From Coprobacillus sp. (GTDB taxonomy: Bacteria > Bacillota_I > Bacilli_A > RFN20 > CAG-826): DNA of 53,557 bases. Below, piece after piece: positions 36,198 to 45,456 of the stretch; positions within the stretch are counted from its first letter, which is position 1; each line of letters starts with the position of its first letter. The stretch covers positions 1 to 53,557 of the forward strand of contig JAJQAG010000005.1 in the NCBI GenBank assembly GCA_021203905.1, read 5' to 3'. The translations under genes and the position numbers were made by a program. The notes beneath the pieces were generated by a model. The model worked only from the letters and a program-made list of their open reading frames with translations, had not been told where the DNA came from and did no database searches.

Positions 36198-37220
36198 ATG
36201 AACGAAGTAGAAACCCCTAGACATAACCAAATAGATCAAAATCAGAAAAAATCAATTGTTACGAGAACGATCTCCGCTCTTGTTTTAGTGGCGATTGCCC
36301 TTCCCTGTATTTTTCTTGGGGATTGGTTTGTCTTTGCTCTCGCTCTTGCTTTAGCGGTTTTTGCCTCCTATGAGATGAGTAAGTGCGTTCAACCTACCCA
36401 CAAATGGTTAGTGACTTGTATCGCTCTTGTGATTGAACTACTCATCATGGCGTGGCCCATCTTTAGTGAGATGATTAATAACTACGCTGAAGTGTATAAT
36501 TCGAGTTTTAGAATTTATATCCCCTTTGAAGGCTTATCTCTCTCCGCAATTGTCTTAGTGGTGGGTCTCTTGTTCCTTGTGCTTACTAGTCTCTGCGATA
36601 AGACCTTCACCTTCAAGAGTGCTTTGTTTCTCTTTGCTTATCTCCTTCTTATTGGTCTTGGCTTACAATGTGCTCTCTATGTCCGTTATATTCCGCAGAT
36701 TACTAGTCCTGGCGATAGTGGAGATTACTTTAATCTCTACGATTCTCTTGGGAGCAGCATCTTTATGATTTATGTCATTCTTGCTACTTATCTTACTGAT
36801 GCGGGAGCTTTCTTTATTGGGATGCTTTTTGGTAAGCACAAACTCGCTCCAAAAATCTCTCCAAAAAAGACTGTGGAAGGCTTTATTGGGGGTGTAGTAA
36901 TTTCCTTTGTTATTAGTTTTGCCTTTGGGATGATAATGGCGGCGGTGGACTATCCCCTTCTCTCCATCTTTGATCTTAGCCATTGGTATCTCATTTTAGT
37001 GCTTTCTATTTTAATTCCGATCTTTGCCACTCTTGGAGATTTGCTCTTCTCCTTTGCTAAGAGGACTTACGGCATCAAAGATTTTGGTAATACCATTCCA
37101 GGACACGGAGGAGTCCTTGATCGAACCGATTCTCTCATCGTCACGATGATTATCTCAGCGATATTTGTCGTCATCTGTTATTCAGCGGGAACTGGTTCCA
37201 TCATAAATTTGGTGATGTGA
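36198..37220 (+). CDS. cdsA: Phosphatidate cytidylyltransferase
   Basis: 340 residues with about eight membrane segments. The C-terminal CDP-alcohol signature is clear: LTDAGAFFIGMLFGKHKLAPKISPKKTVEG and later LGDLLFSFAKRTYGIKDFGNTIPGHGGVLDRTDSL. It makes CDP-diacylglycerol for phospholipid synthesis, downstream of PlsX/PlsY. The N-terminal hydrophilic tail (about 20 residues) is slightly long. No ribosome binding site; near-leaderless start. One base separates its stop from dxr. Confidence 0.95.
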   Translation: MNEVETPRHNQIDQNQKKSIVTRTISALVLVAIALPCIFLGDWFVFALALALAVFASYEMSKCVQPTHKWLVTCIALVIELLIMAWPIFSEMINNYAEVYNSSFRIYIPFEGLSLSAIVLVVGLLFLVLTSLCDKTFTFKSALFLFAYLLLIGLGLQCALYVRYIPQITSPGDSGDYFNLYDSLGSSIFMIYVILATYLTDAGAFFIGMLFGKHKLAPKISPKKTVEGFIGGVVISFVISFAFGMIMAAVDYPLLSIFDLSHWYLILVLSILIPIFATLGDLLFSFAKRTYGIKDFGNTIPGHGGVLDRTDSLIVTMIISAIFVVICYSAGTGSIINLVM

Positions 37221-37221
37221 C

Positions 37222-38367
37222 ATGAAGATATTATTATTAGGCGCCAGTGGAAGCATTGGCACACAGACAAGAGATGTGATTTTAAAACACCACGACAAGT
37301 ATCAAGTCGTTGGTGTTTCTCTTGGAAGTAAAGATATTGTGAAACAAATTATTTCTGAGTTTCCTGAGATTGAGAGTATTTATCTCACTGATGGAGGACT
37401 CGCAAAGAAATATCAAGAGAGATATCCTCACGTAGCGTTCTATAGTGAACAAGAGGGGATTGAGACATTTATAACAAATGCTGACTATGACATGATGGTA
37501 AATGCTTTAAGCGGTTTCTTTGGCTTGCTCCCAAGCATTCTCGCTCTTAAGAGCGATAAGAAACTCGCTCTTGCTAATAAGGAATCCATTGTCTGTGGTG
37601 GAGATCTTCTTAAACCTCTTCTTACCAAAGGTAAAGGAGTCATCTATCCCATTGATAGTGAACACTCTGCGATTTGCCGTTGTCTTAAAGCGGAGCCAGA
37701 TAACATTAAGAAAGTGTGGCTTACCACTAGTGGTGGGGCTCTGTATAGTCTCAGTGAAGAAGAGCTTGATAAGGTGACACCCGCTCAAGCGCTTAAACAT
37801 CCGAACTGGAACATGGGTAAACTCATTACCGCTGAAAGTGCTCTAATGGTGAATAAGGCTTATGAAGTTGCAGAGGCTTGTTTCTTATTTAACTTTGAGC
37901 CCACTCAAATTGAAGTCGTCGTCGATAAAGCCTCTTTTGTCCACTCCGCAATTGAGTATAGCGATGGACATATTCGAGCCTATACTCATAAACCCTCAAT
38001 GGAGCAACCTATAGAATTTGCTCTTGAGGAGTGTGAATCGATTGATCCTAACTATGAGACAAAGACTTACTCTCAAGCGAGTTTAAAACTCGAACCTCTT
38101 GATGAAGAGAGTTATCCTTTATTCCGCTATTTTGAATCCATTATTCATTTTGGTTCCGTCTTTGGAACTGTCTTTAACGCGAGTGTTGAAACCCTCATTC
38201 AATCCTTTTTAGAGAAGCATATAAAATACACAGATATTACCGCAATAATTGAGTATTTATTTCAAAATATGCCTAAAAACCCCATGAAAGTTACGAATTA
38301 TGAACAACTTTTAGAAATAGATCACAAAGTGAGAGATCGAGTCAAGGAGGTGATAAATAAGTGGTAG
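37222..38367 (+). CDS. dxr: 1-deoxy-D-xylulose 5-phosphate reductoisomerase
   Basis: 381 residues. NADPH-binding LLGASGSIGTQTRDVI at the N terminus, catalytic LANKESIVCGG, PIDSEHSAICRCL and LTTSGGAL, then HPNWNMGKLITAESALMVNKAYEVAEA. Second step of the MEP isoprenoid pathway, so this organism makes isoprenoids from pyruvate and glyceraldehyde phosphate rather than mevalonate, at least in part. Coupled to rseP by a seven-base overlap. Place between cdsA and rseP is standard. Confidence 0.96.
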   Translation: MKILLLGASGSIGTQTRDVILKHHDKYQVVGVSLGSKDIVKQIISEFPEIESIYLTDGGLAKKYQERYPHVAFYSEQEGIETFITNADYDMMVNALSGFFGLLPSILALKSDKKLALANKESIVCGGDLLKPLLTKGKGVIYPIDSEHSAICRCLKAEPDNIKKVWLTTSGGALYSLSEEELDKVTPAQALKHPNWNMGKLITAESALMVNKAYEVAEACFLFNFEPTQIEVVVDKASFVHSAIEYSDGHIRAYTHKPSMEQPIEFALEECESIDPNYETKTYSQASLKLEPLDEESYPLFRYFESIIHFGSVFGTVFNASVETLIQSFLEKHIKYTDITAIIEYLFQNMPKNPMKVTNYEQLLEIDHKVRDRVKEVINKW

Positions 38368-39959
38368 CGGTCTACATTATCATCTTTATCATCGCACTTT
38401 CCATCCTCATCATTGTCCATGAACTTGGTCACTTTGCTATGGCCAAAGCTTTTCATGTCTATTGCTTTGATTTCTCTGTCGGTTTTGGACCCGCAATCGT
38501 TCATCGAAAGAGAAAAGGTGGTGAAACTTATTTTTCCTTTCGTTGTGTTCCTCTTGGGGGATATGTCTCCATGTATGGAGAGGATGAAGACGAAGATAAG
38601 AAGCATGTTAAAGGTGATGAAGAGAATATTGAAGAGGCCCCTAAAGAGAGTGAAGAAGATACCACTCAAAAGATTAGCACCGCTCAACTCTTAAATAGTC
38701 TCTCAACCTATGATATCCCCGAGACCAGTCTAGAGACACCTCAAGAAACCCCCAGTGAAGAAACGACACCAGTGGAGAGCGAACAAGAAGTTGTGGACTC
38801 CACACCTAGCCAAGAAGAGAAACCTCCTCATAAAGAAACTTGGAGAGAACGTCGCAAGAGAATCAAGCTTGAGGAGGAGAATCTCGTTATTGATCCTTCC
38901 CGCTCTATCATGGCACAGAATCGTGGTAAGCAAGCCACAGTCTATGTCGCGGGTATTGTCATGAACTGTCTCCTTGCCCTTGTTCTTTTCTTTGTCTACG
39001 ATGTCTTCTTCCCTCAAAAAGCTCTCTCTCCAGATATTATAAGAGTGGAGGAGAACTCAATAGCGGAATCTATTGGTTTAAGTGATGACGATGTCATTTA
39101 CTACCCTGAGGCTATCTCTATGCGCGTGGACCACGATAATTGCACCTTCTATGTTTTTGACGAGGATGTGCAAGTTAACTATGAAGGGGATATTGAGCAA
39201 ACGGAAACAGTATACGCTGGGATCCTTCTTCCTAGTTCTATCGCCGTGGACGCTCTTGACTACGATGACTACTTTAATGCCTTCTATGTCAGTTGTGATT
39301 ATGACGAGGATGGGAATCCTTTAGTCGATGAAGAAGGGTATATTACATATACCCTAGAGAACATCCTTGATCGAGTGGATACCCAATTACCAATCTCTCT
39401 TGATATTGACCTTTATTCCTATCCCTATGCCGATTATGAAACGGCGGATGAAATTACTTTGACCAATCGGTCATTTACTCTCAATCTCGAGTATAATGAA
39501 AAGAAGGACACTTACTCTTATGAATCTTTAGGATTAAAGATGTCTGTCGTAGAGTATAGTCAATCCTTTGGTCAAGCGATAACCAAAACCTTTACTGATT
39601 TTGGAGAGAGCTGCACCACCGTGGTCAAAGCTCTCGGAAGACTTTTTACTGGTAGTGGATGGAATCAACTCGGTGGGGTGATTGCCATTTATGGGCAGAC
39701 CACAACGGTGTTAACAGAATATGGATTTGGTTTCTTCCTCTATACTTGGGGACTGATCTCTGTCAATCTGGCGCTGCTTAATATTATCCCCATTCCTGGT
39801 CTTGATGGATGGCAACTACTCGTCTGTGGGATTGAAGCCGCTACTCGAAGAAAAGTTCCAAAGAAATTTAAGACCGTGATGTCAATTATTGGCTACGTCA
39901 TAATCATTGGATTATTCGTCGCCATCCTGTGTAAAGATCTGATAGCCCTGATAGTGTGA
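38361..39959 (+). CDS. rseP: Site-2 zinc metalloprotease RseP/RasP
   Basis: 532 residues; about 420 is usual. GTG start at 38361, six bases after a near-perfect AGGAGGTGAT. The HEXXH active site is in the first membrane segment (IIVHELGHFAMAKAF), and LNIIPIPGLDGWQLL near the C terminus supplies the third zinc ligand (Asp). Between residues about 75 and 190 there is an acidic Glu/Thr/Pro-rich insert. After the second membrane segment comes a large, divergent PDZ-containing extracytoplasmic region. It cleaves membrane-bound anti-sigma factors and signal-peptide remnants. proS, often next, is absent. Confidence 0.93.
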   Translation: MVAVYIIIFIIALSILIIVHELGHFAMAKAFHVYCFDFSVGFGPAIVHRKRKGGETYFSFRCVPLGGYVSMYGEDEDEDKKHVKGDEENIEEAPKESEEDTTQKISTAQLLNSLSTYDIPETSLETPQETPSEETTPVESEQEVVDSTPSQEEKPPHKETWRERRKRIKLEEENLVIDPSRSIMAQNRGKQATVYVAGIVMNCLLALVLFFVYDVFFPQKALSPDIIRVEENSIAESIGLSDDDVIYYPEAISMRVDHDNCTFYVFDEDVQVNYEGDIEQTETVYAGILLPSSIAVDALDYDDYFNAFYVSCDYDEDGNPLVDEEGYITYTLENILDRVDTQLPISLDIDLYSYPYADYETADEITLTNRSFTLNLEYNEKKDTYSYESLGLKMSVVEYSQSFGQAITKTFTDFGESCTTVVKALGRLFTGSGWNQLGGVIAIYGQTTTVLTEYGFGFFLYTWGLISVNLALLNIIPIPGLDGWQLLVCGIEAATRRKVPKKFKTVMSIIGYVIIIGLFVAILCKDLIALIV

Positions 39960-39964
39960 TAGTT

Positions 39965-42900
39965 ATGGATGATGTAATGCTTCGCTTCTTAAAGAGTATT
40001 TCTATCGATAATCCTGAGGATTACGATCTTCGTTTTGAAATGCTTCAAAAGGATCGTTTTGATAGTAAGAGATACAATATGGCCATCTGTAAAGAGACCC
40101 CATGGAACTACTCTCTCTTGCAGAATTTTATTGAACATCTCTCTAATATTACCTATCCCTATAGTCTCCGCTTCTCCTATGAACTCCGTCCAACAGTGGG
40201 GGATGTGGAGAGATTATATGAGGAGTGGTTCTCCTCAAATAATAATCTTCTTGCTAACCCCCTAGCTTTTACTGTCCAGGGTTCTAGTTTAGTGGTGACC
40301 TATACGAGTGAAAAAGAAAAAGAAGACTTTACTCCGATTATTAAAGAATTCAGAGAATTCTTAGCCTTTATCAACTATGACTTTGACATCAAAGAAGTTG
40401 AAGACTTCAGAGAAGAAGAAGTGCAATACACTAAGAAAGAAGTAAAAGATATCACCGCTGCTGCGGAAGAAGAAGCTCAAGAGACAATCAGTGCCTCTGT
40501 GAGTGAGGGCAGTGATTACTCCTACTATGCTGATATGAACGAAGAAAACAATGATGATAGTGATATCGGAGTGGAAGTTGAGGATGATATCTTACGCATC
40601 ATGAAACAAAACCAGAAACAGATGGAGAGAGAAAGGGAGAGAAATAGGATTAACAATCGTGGAACCTTTACTCCCTATAATCTCATCGATGAAATCGACG
40701 CCAATAGTGGGGATGTTGATATCTCGGGAGAAATCTTCTCTGTGAAACTTGGTGACTACCGAGATAAGAAAAATGCCTTAATAGGTATACATGACCACCA
40801 TGGTGGCGCCATTATGGTTCGTGCTTATGATTCTAGTGGCACTCCTGGTGATCTTTTTGATCAGTTCAAAAAGGGTATCAATGTTCGTGTTCGTGGTAGT
40901 GTCTTTGTTAATAAGGGTGTCCTAACTATTCGCGCTACCTTCATTGATCTTCTCCCACCAGACGAGATTAAACACGAAAAGGCTGAGACTCCCAGAGTGG
41001 AGCTACATCTCCACACAAGGATGTCTGCCTCTGATGCTGTCAGTTCGATTACAGATTATTGTGAATACGCTAAAGCACTTGGACATAAAGCCATTGCGGT
41101 TACTGATCACGGAGTGGTCCAGTCATTCCCTGAAGCTTATAAAGCGGGTCAAGACACGGGTTTAAAGATTATCTATGGTTGTGAACTCTATATGGTGGAT
41201 CATCACCAAACCTATGTCTATAACCCTAAAGATATTCCTCTTAAAGACGCTACTTACGTCGTCCTCGATTTAGAGACCACCGGGTTATCTGTAACCCGTA
41301 ATAATATTATCGAATTCGGTGCAGTTCGTGTGGAAAAAGGCTTCATTTCCCAGCGAATTGATTTACTTATCAATCCTGGTTATGAGCTCTCTAATAAGAT
41401 AATTAATCTCACTCACATCACCAATTCTATGATTGAACACGCCCCCTCTATTAAGGAGGCTCTTCCCCAAATTCTCGACTTTATTGGGGACTCTATCTTA
41501 GTCACTCACAATGCGGCCTTTGACCTTGAATTTCTTAACGAAGAATTAAAGAGAAATGGCTTTAGTCCACTCACCAATTCGGTAATTGATACAGTGGCCC
41601 TCTCTCGTTATTTCTTCCCTCAAAACCGCTCTCATAGACTTGGGGCGTTATGTCGTCGACTTGATGTCTACTACGATGAGAGTTCCGCTCATAGAGCGGA
41701 CTATGATGCCGAAGTCTTAAATGATGCGTGGCAGATTCTTCTCTCTAGTTATTTTAAAGAATATAAAGAACTCAACCTCAGAGATATTGAAAACCTTAAT
41801 GCTCCAGAGGGACTTATTAAGCATCTCCATCCTTATCATGTGACCGCTTTAGCAAAGAATCAAGCGGGCCTTAAAAACCTCTATAAACTCGTCTCTCTTT
41901 CTCACACACAATACTTCTCAGAAATCCCTAAAGTTCCTCGTCATGAACTCATTAATCATCGGGATGGACTCCTTCTTGGGAGTGCGTGTTTTAATGGAGA
42001 AGTCTTTGAGGTTGCCAGAAATAAAACTTATCAAGATTTACTCGAAATAATGAAGTTTTACGACTTTATTGAAATTCAACCACTAGAAAATTACTCATTC
42101 TTAGAGAATATTGATGAACTCTCTCATGACGAAGTGATTGAGATTATTAATACGATTATAAAGGCCGCTGATGAATTACATCTTCCTATCGTAGCCACAG
42201 GTGATGTTCACTATGTCAGCCCAGAAAAGAAGGTCTTTAGAGATGTCTATATTTCTTCCTTGGGAGTGGGTAAGATTAGGCATCCTCTTAATCCCACTAA
42301 CCGCAGTGATTACCCCGCTTTTGAGAATCCTGATCAACACTATCGAAGCACTGATGAAATGCTTAAGTGTTTTGAATATCTTGGAAAAGATAAAGCCTAT
42401 GAGTATGTGGTGACTAACACTAATCTTGTTGCTGATCAAATAGAAGAGATCTCTCCTGTTCCTATGGAGAAGTTACACACTCCTAACATCGGAGACAGTG
42501 GTCAAACTATAAGAGACATCTGCTACAAGAAAGCTCATGAGATTTATGGTGATCCTCTTCCTGATGTTATCGAAACCAGACTTGAAAAAGAATTAACTGG
42601 TATTATTGAACACGGATATGCGGTTATTTACTATATCGCTCACCTCATTGTCAAGAAGTGCAATGAGGATGGATTCATCGTTGGTAGTCGAGGGAGTGTG
42701 GGCTCTTCTTTAGCCGCTCACTTTGCGGGCATTACCGAAGTTAATCCTCTTCCTCCTCATTATGTTTGCCCCCATTGTCATCATTTTGAGTGGACCAGTG
42801 AGACTAATCCAGAGGCGAGAAGTGGATATGACTTAGCTGATAAGATGTGCCCAGAGTGTGGGACGAAGATGATTAATGAAGGACAGAATATTCCTTTTGA

Positions 42901-44392
42901 AACCTTCCTTGGTTATGAAGCAGAAAAGGTTCCTGATATTGATCTTAACTTTGCGGGTGAATATCAAAAGAAGGCCCATGACTACATGAGAGAATTACTC
43001 GGTGAGAATAATGTCTATCGAGCGGGAACGATTGAAACTGTTGCTGATAAGACTGCTTATGCTAAAGCGATAGATTATATTACCTGGCTTGGTTATAGTG
43101 CGGATACCTACAATAAGAATAAACTTAACTATCTTGCTAGTGGGTGTGTGGATGTTAAGAGAACCACTGGACAACACCCTGCAGGAATTATTGTTATTCC
43201 TAACGATTATGATGTCTATGACTTTACCCCCATTCAATATCCTGCGGATGATTTAAAATCGGATTGGAAGACCACTCACTTTGATTATCGTTCCCTTCAC
43301 GATACGATCCTCAAGATTGATTTACTTGGACATGATGATCCTTCCGCTTTAAAGATGATGTCTGACCTCACCGGAGTGGATATTAATTCGATTCCTCTTA
43401 ACGATAAGAAAGTCATCTCTATCTTTACCTCTACTAATGCTCTTAATCTTAAGAGCAACCCCTTAAATGAGAGAAATGGGGCTCTTGGTATTCCTGAGTT
43501 TGGAGCGAACTTTGCGCAAGGAGTGCTTGAAGAGACCAAACCTCAGTGCTTCTCTGATCTTGTCATTCTCTCTGGTATTTCTCATGGAAAGAAAGTCTGG
43601 GAAGGAAACGCTCAACAACTCTTACAAAATAAGACTTGCACTCTTTCAGAAGTTATAGGTTGTCGTGATGATATCATGACCCGTCTCATCTCCTATGGAG
43701 TGCCCTCTTCTGTCGCTTTCTCGGTCATGGAAGATGTGAGAAAAGGAAGAGGAGTAAAAGAAGAGTTTGCTAAAGTCATGAGAGCGAATAATGTTCCAGG
43801 TTATTACATCAATTCTTGCGATAAGATTAAATATCTCTTCCCAAAGGGACACGCAACGGCATATGTGATGATGGCCGTGAGAGTGGCCTACTTTAAGGTC
43901 TATTATCCCCTTGAATACTATGCAACCTTCTTCTCTGTGAGAAGTAAGGAGTTTGATGTGGTCACTATGAAACAAGGTGAAAAGGCCATTATGCAAAAGA
44001 TTGACGAGTTAAGAATGGCTCTTGTTAATAAAGGGGATGATGAAACCGATACCAAAGAGAATAACCTCATTAAGACTCTTCAGATGGCGTGTGAGATGGT
44101 GGAGAGAGGTTACCACTTTGCGGATATTGATCTTAAGAGGTCAGACGCCACTAACTTTATCATCGATAAAGAGAACAACACTCTTATTCCACCCTTTATT
44201 ACGATGCCAGGAATTGGGGATAAAGTGGCTCAATCTATTGTCACAGCGAGAAGTGAAAGAGAGTTCTTCTCCAAAGAGGATTTAGCGGAGCGCACCAATC
44301 TCTCTTCCACAAATATTAAAGATTTAGATGCCCTCGGAGTGCTTGATGGGTTGAGTGAAACCAATCAGATGTCACTCTTTGATTTATTCTAA
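39965..44392 (+). CDS. polC: DNA polymerase III alpha subunit, PolC type
   Basis: 1475 residues from ATG 39965; a GTG at 39956 overlapping the rseP stop is an alternative. Domains in order: N-terminal domains with a charged linker (to about 230), OB fold (DVDISGEIFSVKLGDYRDKKNALIG), PHP (HLHTRMSASDAVSSI, about 347), DEDD exonuclease inserted in PHP (VVLDLETTGLSVTRNNIIEFGAV, about 430), polymerase (VGSRGSVGSSLAAHFAGITEVNPLPPHY, zinc-binding CPHCHHF ... CPECG, DIDLNFAGEYQ, GHATAYVMMAVRVAYFK), and a C-terminal beta-clamp motif QMSLF. It is the main Gram-positive replicase with its own proofreading. Confidence 0.97.
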   Translation: MDDVMLRFLKSISIDNPEDYDLRFEMLQKDRFDSKRYNMAICKETPWNYSLLQNFIEHLSNITYPYSLRFSYELRPTVGDVERLYEEWFSSNNNLLANPLAFTVQGSSLVVTYTSEKEKEDFTPIIKEFREFLAFINYDFDIKEVEDFREEEVQYTKKEVKDITAAAEEEAQETISASVSEGSDYSYYADMNEENNDDSDIGVEVEDDILRIMKQNQKQMERERERNRINNRGTFTPYNLIDEIDANSGDVDISGEIFSVKLGDYRDKKNALIGIHDHHGGAIMVRAYDSSGTPGDLFDQFKKGINVRVRGSVFVNKGVLTIRATFIDLLPPDEIKHEKAETPRVELHLHTRMSASDAVSSITDYCEYAKALGHKAIAVTDHGVVQSFPEAYKAGQDTGLKIIYGCELYMVDHHQTYVYNPKDIPLKDATYVVLDLETTGLSVTRNNIIEFGAVRVEKGFISQRIDLLINPGYELSNKIINLTHITNSMIEHAPSIKEALPQILDFIGDSILVTHNAAFDLEFLNEELKRNGFSPLTNSVIDTVALSRYFFPQNRSHRLGALCRRLDVYYDESSAHRADYDAEVLNDAWQILLSSYFKEYKELNLRDIENLNAPEGLIKHLHPYHVTALAKNQAGLKNLYKLVSLSHTQYFSEIPKVPRHELINHRDGLLLGSACFNGEVFEVARNKTYQDLLEIMKFYDFIEIQPLENYSFLENIDELSHDEVIEIINTIIKAADELHLPIVATGDVHYVSPEKKVFRDVYISSLGVGKIRHPLNPTNRSDYPAFENPDQHYRSTDEMLKCFEYLGKDKAYEYVVTNTNLVADQIEEISPVPMEKLHTPNIGDSGQTIRDICYKKAHEIYGDPLPDVIETRLEKELTGIIEHGYAVIYYIAHLIVKKCNEDGFIVGSRGSVGSSLAAHFAGITEVNPLPPHYVCPHCHHFEWTSETNPEARSGYDLADKMCPECGTKMINEGQNIPFETFLGYEAEKVPDIDLNFAGEYQKKAHDYMRELLGENNVYRAGTIETVADKTAYAKAIDYITWLGYSADTYNKNKLNYLASGCVDVKRTTGQHPAGIIVIPNDYDVYDFTPIQYPADDLKSDWKTTHFDYRSLHDTILKIDLLGHDDPSALKMMSDLTGVDINSIPLNDKKVISIFTSTNALNLKSNPLNERNGALGIPEFGANFAQGVLEETKPQCFSDLVILSGISHGKKVWEGNAQQLLQNKTCTLSEVIGCRDDIMTRLISYGVPSSVAFSVMEDVRKGRGVKEEFAKVMRANNVPGYYINSCDKIKYLFPKGHATAYVMMAVRVAYFKVYYPLEYYATFFSVRSKEFDVVTMKQGEKAIMQKIDELRMALVNKGDDETDTKENNLIKTLQMACEMVERGYHFADIDLKRSDATNFIIDKENNTLIPPFITMPGIGDKVAQSIVTARSEREFFSKEDLAERTNLSSTNIKDLDALGVLDGLSETNQMSLFDLF

Positions 44393-44398
44393 TATTAT

Positions 44399-44475
44399 CG
44401 GGACGTAGCACAGCTTGGTAGTGCGCTTGGTTCGGGTCCAAGAGGTCATGAGTTCAAATCTCATCGTTCCGACCA
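44399..44475 (+). tRNA. tRNA-Pro (CGG)
   Basis: Cloverleaf with acceptor CGGGACG/CGTTCCG, anticodon stem CTTGG/CCAAG with loop TTCGGGT (anticodon CGG), T loop TTCAAAT, and encoded CCA. It lies six bases after polC, so it is probably on the same transcript. Confidence 0.93.
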
Positions 44476-44479
44476 GAGA

Positions 44480-44516
44480 ACAAAAAAAGACTCAGTGAAT
44501 GAGCCTTTTCTTTTGT
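44480..44516 (+). terminator. Terminator after tRNA-Pro
   Basis: A-rich arm with CTCA, loop, TGAG, then CTTTTCTTTTG. It stands between tRNA-Pro and the convergent mgtC-like gene, and its A-rich left arm could also serve the minus strand. Confidence 0.6.
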
Positions 44517-44526
44517 TTTGTTTCTT

Positions 44527-45291
44527 TTATTTCATTAAGGAGATATCGATTGGTTTGACTTCTTCCTTGAAGTCTTCAACGAACTTTTCAAGTTCCGCTC
44601 TCTGTTTACCCACACAAGTGAATTGCACACGAATGACCTTTTCTCCATTGTGTTCGGTAAAGTTAGAATCAAGCTCTCTATAGGTAATGTGATATTTCTC
44701 TAGATAAGAGAGAATATCATTAAGCACTGGTTGCTCAAGTGAGGCTAAAACGACGACGTGATTATTTCTTCTTCCCGCCCAGTCATCCACTCTATTAAAG
44801 AGGACTAAGACAATCATGGAGATAATCGTCGTGATGAGAGCGATAGTGAACATACCCGCACCACAACATAGTCCAATAGCGGTTACCAGCCAAATTGTTG
44901 CACTTGTGGTTAAACCTTTAATCGTTGCCCCATTTTTGATGATACAACCTGCTCCTAAGAAACCCGCACCAGTCACACCAGCCGCGGCAAGTCTCATTGG
45001 ATCTCTATCAGCGGTTAGACTAATACCATAGATTGAGATAACCATAATTAAAGCACAGGCTAATGAGATAAGGACATGAGTTCTAAACCCCGCGGAGTGA
45101 CCATTCATTTCTCTTTGTAATCCAATAATTCCACCGAAAATTGTCGCAAGAATTAAAGAGAGAAAAATGAGAATTAAATTGCCCCACCAACCTAAATCGT
45201 TGAAGAAATTAACGATAATACTATCGAGTCCTTCAGGAGTCTCAAAAGCACCTGATGCTGTATCGTCTAAAAGGGTAATGAAATTATTCAT
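44527..45291 (-). CDS. MgtC/SapB family membrane protein
   Basis: 254 residues. Four or five membrane segments with the family motifs GGIIGLQREMNGHSAGFRTH, DPMRLAAAGVTGAGFLGAGCII and GLTTSATIWLVTAIGL, then a C-terminal soluble ACT-like region (about 165-254). MgtC proteins act in adaptation to low magnesium and in intracellular survival of pathogens, while SapB-like members in Bacillota have less clear roles. Monocistronic, with AGGGGT before its ATG, convergent with tRNA-Pro. Confidence 0.9.
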   Translation of the reverse strand: MNNFITLLDDTASGAFETPEGLDSIIVNFFNDLGWWGNLILIFLSLILATIFGGIIGLQREMNGHSAGFRTHVLISLACALIMVISIYGISLTADRDPMRLAAAGVTGAGFLGAGCIIKNGATIKGLTTSATIWLVTAIGLCCGAGMFTIALITTIISMIVLVLFNRVDDWAGRRNNHVVVLASLEQPVLNDILSYLEKYHITYRELDSNFTEHNGEKVIRVQFTCVGKQRAELEKFVEDFKEEVKPIDISLMK

Positions 45292-45392
45292 ACCCCTATT
45301 GTAGACTTTGTCTTGTATATTATCAATACTTAAAATTTATTTTAAGACAAGGTAAAAATCACTAAATGTAAGTTAAAAAAAGCACAAAACTT

Positions 45393-45412
45393 ATATAAAT
45401 AATTATTTATAT
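45393..45412. repeat. 20-base perfect palindrome in the mgtC-like/acyltransferase gap
   Basis: ATATAAATAATTATTTATAT is its own reverse complement. It lies between two divergently transcribed genes, 45 bases before the acyltransferase ATG. It may be an operator, or simply the result of AT richness. Confidence 0.4.
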
Positions 45413-45456
45413 GCTCTTTGTAGTGGTGTATATTAATACACGTTATCAAGGTAGTT

